Below are positions 62,701 through 64,000 of a stretch of DNA of 64,000 nucleotides, piece by piece (the first letter of the stretch is position 1; the number at the start of each line of letters is the position of its first letter). The notes under the pieces were generated by a model, which searched no databases, was not told the DNA's origin, and saw only the letters and a program-made list of their open reading frames with translations. A program made the translations under genes and the position numbers. Source of the DNA: Pseudomonas putida (GTDB lineage Bacteria > Pseudomonadota > Gammaproteobacteria > Pseudomonadales > Pseudomonadaceae); the NCBI RefSeq assembly GCF_030159595.1, contig NZ_BSKJ01000011.1:143996-207995 (forward strand), read 5' to 3'.

Positions 62701-64000
62701 GGTCACGCAACTCCAGGTTGTAGGCTTGTAGCTCATCCAGCCAGTCAGCCACCTTTTGTTGAGGTTTCGGCGTCTGTACCACAGGCAGGGTGTTGATGAA
62801 CAACCCCAGCATTTCATCTGCACCGGCCAGCGAAGGCGGGCGCCCGGCCACAGTGGCGCCGAAGCAGACCGTGGCTTGCCCGGTGTAACGCTGCAACAGC
62901 AGCAGCCAGGCTGCCTGGAACAACGTATTGGCCGTCACGCGCAGGCGTTGCGCCTGAGCTTTCAGGCGCCCAGTGCGCTGCGCATCCCAATTCAGGTACA
63001 GCGCACCATGCCCCCCGAGATCGGCCGAACACGGCTGGACCAGGCTTTCGGCCAGTAATGTAGGGCCCTCCAGCGCTTGCAAACGGGGGCGCCAGAATTG
63101 CTCCAGTTGTGCTTGCGGCTGGTTGGCCAGCCACTGGATGTAATGGCGATAGCGGCCACCCGGCTGATGGCCAGCACGACCGTGGTAAGCCTGGAAAACC
63201 TCGGCGAACAGGCGTGAGCTGCTCCAGCCGTCCATCAGGATGTGATGGCTGGTCCAGATCAGGTAGGTCCGCGTTTCACTGAGCTTGACCAGACTCAGGC
63301 GCATCAGCGGCGCTGCATGCATATCGAAGCCGTGCTCAGCCTCCTGGGCCGCCAGCTCATCAAGGGCTTGCAACGTGCAATCGCGATCGCTCCAGTCCAG
63401 TTGCACGACAGGCATCTCAACCTGGCGGTGGACAACCTGCAACGGCTCTGGCAGGTGTGCCAACGACAAGAACCCGGTGCGCAGCATGTCGAAGCGCTGC
63501 ACGACGTTGCGCCAGGCAGCGATGAAACGCTGGATATCCAGGCCATCGACCGGCACGGCGACCTGGTTCACATAAAGCGCCGATTCCGGTGACTGCAGGG
63601 TGTGGAACAGCATGCCTTGCTGCATGGGCGACAGCGGGTAGATGTCCTCCACCTCGCTCAAAGCGATCGGCAAGCTGTCCAGCTGTGCCTGGCTCAGCCC
63701 GGCCAGCGGGAAGTCCGACGGCGTCGCCCCCTGGTGCTCGCGCTGCACGCAGTGCGCCACCACGGCCTCCAGCTCCTCGGTGTAGGCCTGCGCCAACGCC
63801 TGCACGGTCTCGTCGCGGAACATCTCGCGGCTGAAACTCCAGCCCAGGCTCAGCTCACCGCCATACACCTGGCCGTTGATCGACAGCCAGTTGCCCAACG
63901 GGGCCAGCGGGCTCTGATGGGCACCACCGTGCTCGCTCGCGGGTACGAACAGGCCTTGCTCGCCGTCGCCAAAGCTGGCGTCGAACTGGCCCAGGTAGTT
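59756..64000 (-). CDS. Pyoverdine peptide synthetase, terminal module with thioesterase (N-terminus beyond window)
   Basis: The frame is open to the right edge, about 1414 residues visible. From the edge: end of an epimerisation domain (NYLGQFDASFGDG), a condensation domain (LSPMQQGMLFHTL; SHHILMDGWSS), an adenylation domain (YLIYTSGSTGKPKGVAVSH; LYIGGEGLSRGYHQRPGLTA), a carrier domain (FFELGGDSLRVLKML) and a type I thioesterase (LHAGFGTVFDY; GWSLGGALACLV). The preceding residue should thus be D-configured and the last module releases the peptide. By eye the pocket code is about D-G-E-C-Y-F-G-V-T, unlike the Thr code of P. aeruginosa PvdD, and may select hydroxyornithine. The gene is related to pvdD but the exact name is left open. 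Confidence 0.9.
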   Translation of the reverse strand, partial: NYLGQFDASFGDGEQGLFVPASEHGGAHQSPLAPLGNWLSINGQVYGGELSLGWSFSREMFRDETVQALAQAYTEELEAVVAHCVQREHQGATPSDFPLAGLSQAQLDSLPIALSEVEDIYPLSPMQQGMLFHTLQSPESALYVNQVAVPVDGLDIQRFIAAWRNVVQRFDMLRTGFLSLAHLPEPLQVVHRQVEMPVVQLDWSDRDCTLQALDELAAQEAEHGFDMHAAPLMRLSLVKLSETRTYLIWTSHHILMDGWSSSRLFAEVFQAYHGRAGHQPGGRYRHYIQWLANQPQAQLEQFWRPRLQALEGPTLLAESLVQPCSADLGGHGALYLNWDAQRTGRLKAQAQRLRVTANTLFQAAWLLLLQRYTGQATVCFGATVAGRPPSLAGADEMLGLFINTLPVVQTPKPQQKVADWLDELQAYNLELRDHEHAALSDVQRWSGYPGQALFDSILVFENYPVDERLRESSDSALAFGETRTRDVTNYAMDLAVNLGETLSVEFLYLKNRFTEQATATLLGHFECLLEAMLDDPQATIGSLGMLTPAQLEHMQGRNQLSPATGHGNPPLLAQIIAAQAARNPHATAVICGDQALSYAALDARANRLAHHLIRCGAVPESRIGVGLERSVQTLVAFLAVMKTGAAYVPLDIDYPQDRLQWIVEDSAMTLLLTHSALRGRFPAEAPAIELDKLQIEDLPQTAPGSMPHAGNLAYLIYTSGSTGKPKGVAVSHAQIRMHCQAIAALYEMDDTTRELLFMSFAFDGAQERWLSALQAGGCVVLRGNRLWTAEETLQVLHAERIDIACFPPAYLQQMVEFAQHHDVSPPPVRVYCFGGDAVPEGLFEDVKRVLRPQWLVNGYGPTETVVTPLLWKVPVSQACGAVYAPIGERVGERTLYVLDDNLNPLPDGVAGELYIGGEGLSRGYHQRPGLTAERFIADPFGRAGRLYRTGDRVRRRADGVIDYLGRLDNQLKVRGFRIEPGEIEARLRAHSGVREAVVIARDSDTGKQLIGYVVLAQGAPTTEQLREGLRSALPDYMVPAHIVALPALPLTPNGKLDRNALPAPLLAKRERMAPRNAVEQTLAGIWREVLEVEEVGVDDNFFELGGDSLRVLKMLSRVRASNALSLDLKLRDVMARPTIGELSGYTDGHSLDPLLLLNTRVGHQPPLFCLHAGFGTVFDYEPVARLLDGQRSVYGMQCRMLLDPAWRDESLQAMAIDYAQYIRQKQPEGPYHLLGWSLGGALACLVTQELESQGQEVNFLGLVDSFIPLAGEPQAGDWSDDLQGFLAVVLQAPKEALAGVSLAAQSPLASLTEVIEQVRGQLPASAFVDMQSAELAYTFSVAMHLKTLSQQLTGLPRTQAMACCWWAGTGQVAGRIAGSSADIAVAAGHYDILEHPAWLQSLVRELPEVANINN

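Noticed and set aside
1..64000. CRISPR arrays, tRNA/rRNA genes, prophage or insertion sequences
   Set aside because: No regularly spaced repeats, no cloverleaf-like or rRNA stretches and no transposase or integrase frames were seen; REP-type repeats are the only repeat class noticed.

Overview
The window reads as a fluorescent Pseudomonas of the P. putida group. The evidence is the high G+C content with matching third-position bias, the gltA / sdhCDAB-sucAB-lpdG-sucCD arrangement, fabAB next to gpsA, a REP-type inverted repeat, an mqsRA pair, and a pyoverdine locus with three textbook PvdS iron-starvation boxes. Species assignment is inference from gene content; no search was run.

Layout. 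1-2269 (minus): gpsA, a DUF4389 membrane protein, sixA and a truncated hypothetical gene. 2409-7374 (plus): an overlapping three-gene unit of TonB-dependent receptor, periplasmic binding protein and hybrid sensor kinase, which looks like a trans-envelope sensing module. 7582-9329 (plus): fabA-fabB. 9421-16456: accessory and housekeeping genes, namely an amidohydrolase, a frameshifted pirin, a dienelactone hydrolase, htpG with a sigma-32-type promoter embedded in the upstream thioesterase gene, two hotdog thioesterases, a small lipoprotein and a DUF599 protein. 16668-17981: brnQ. 18356-29692 (minus): the nine-gene TCA block, divergent from gltA (30045-31334), with near-consensus sigma-70 promoters on both sides of the 352-base gap. 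31428-36604 (minus): a START-domain protein, a YkgJ-type cysteine cluster protein, a secreted hypothetical, a MocR/GntR regulator, two DUF4398-type lipoproteins (one with an OmpA domain) and an amino-acid-type binding protein. 36793-40686: etfBA divergent from the ETF:ubiquinone oxidoreductase gene, with a perfect PsrA-type box against the latter's -35 element. 40759-44075 (minus): mqsRA, an MFS transporter, a degenerate receiver protein and an FpvI-like ECF sigma factor.

44130-64000 is the pyoverdine locus. It has the tripartite exporter pvdR-pvdT-opmQ, the periplasmic maturation enzymes pvdP, pvdM, pvdN and pvdO, the exporter pvdE, the receptor fpvA with an N-terminal signalling domain, an alpha/beta hydrolase, and the terminal part of a peptide synthetase ending in a thioesterase. 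Together these cover the end of assembly, export to the periplasm, chromophore maturation, secretion or recycling, and receptor-coupled sigma-factor control. PvdS, the anti-sigma factor FpvR and the rest of the synthetases are not in the window.

The observations most worth following are the receptor/binding-protein/kinase triad, the embedded heat-shock promoter, the pirin frameshift, the PsrA box and second dyad between etfBA and etf-QO, the uncoupled fpvI, and the non-threonine specificity code of the last synthetase module.
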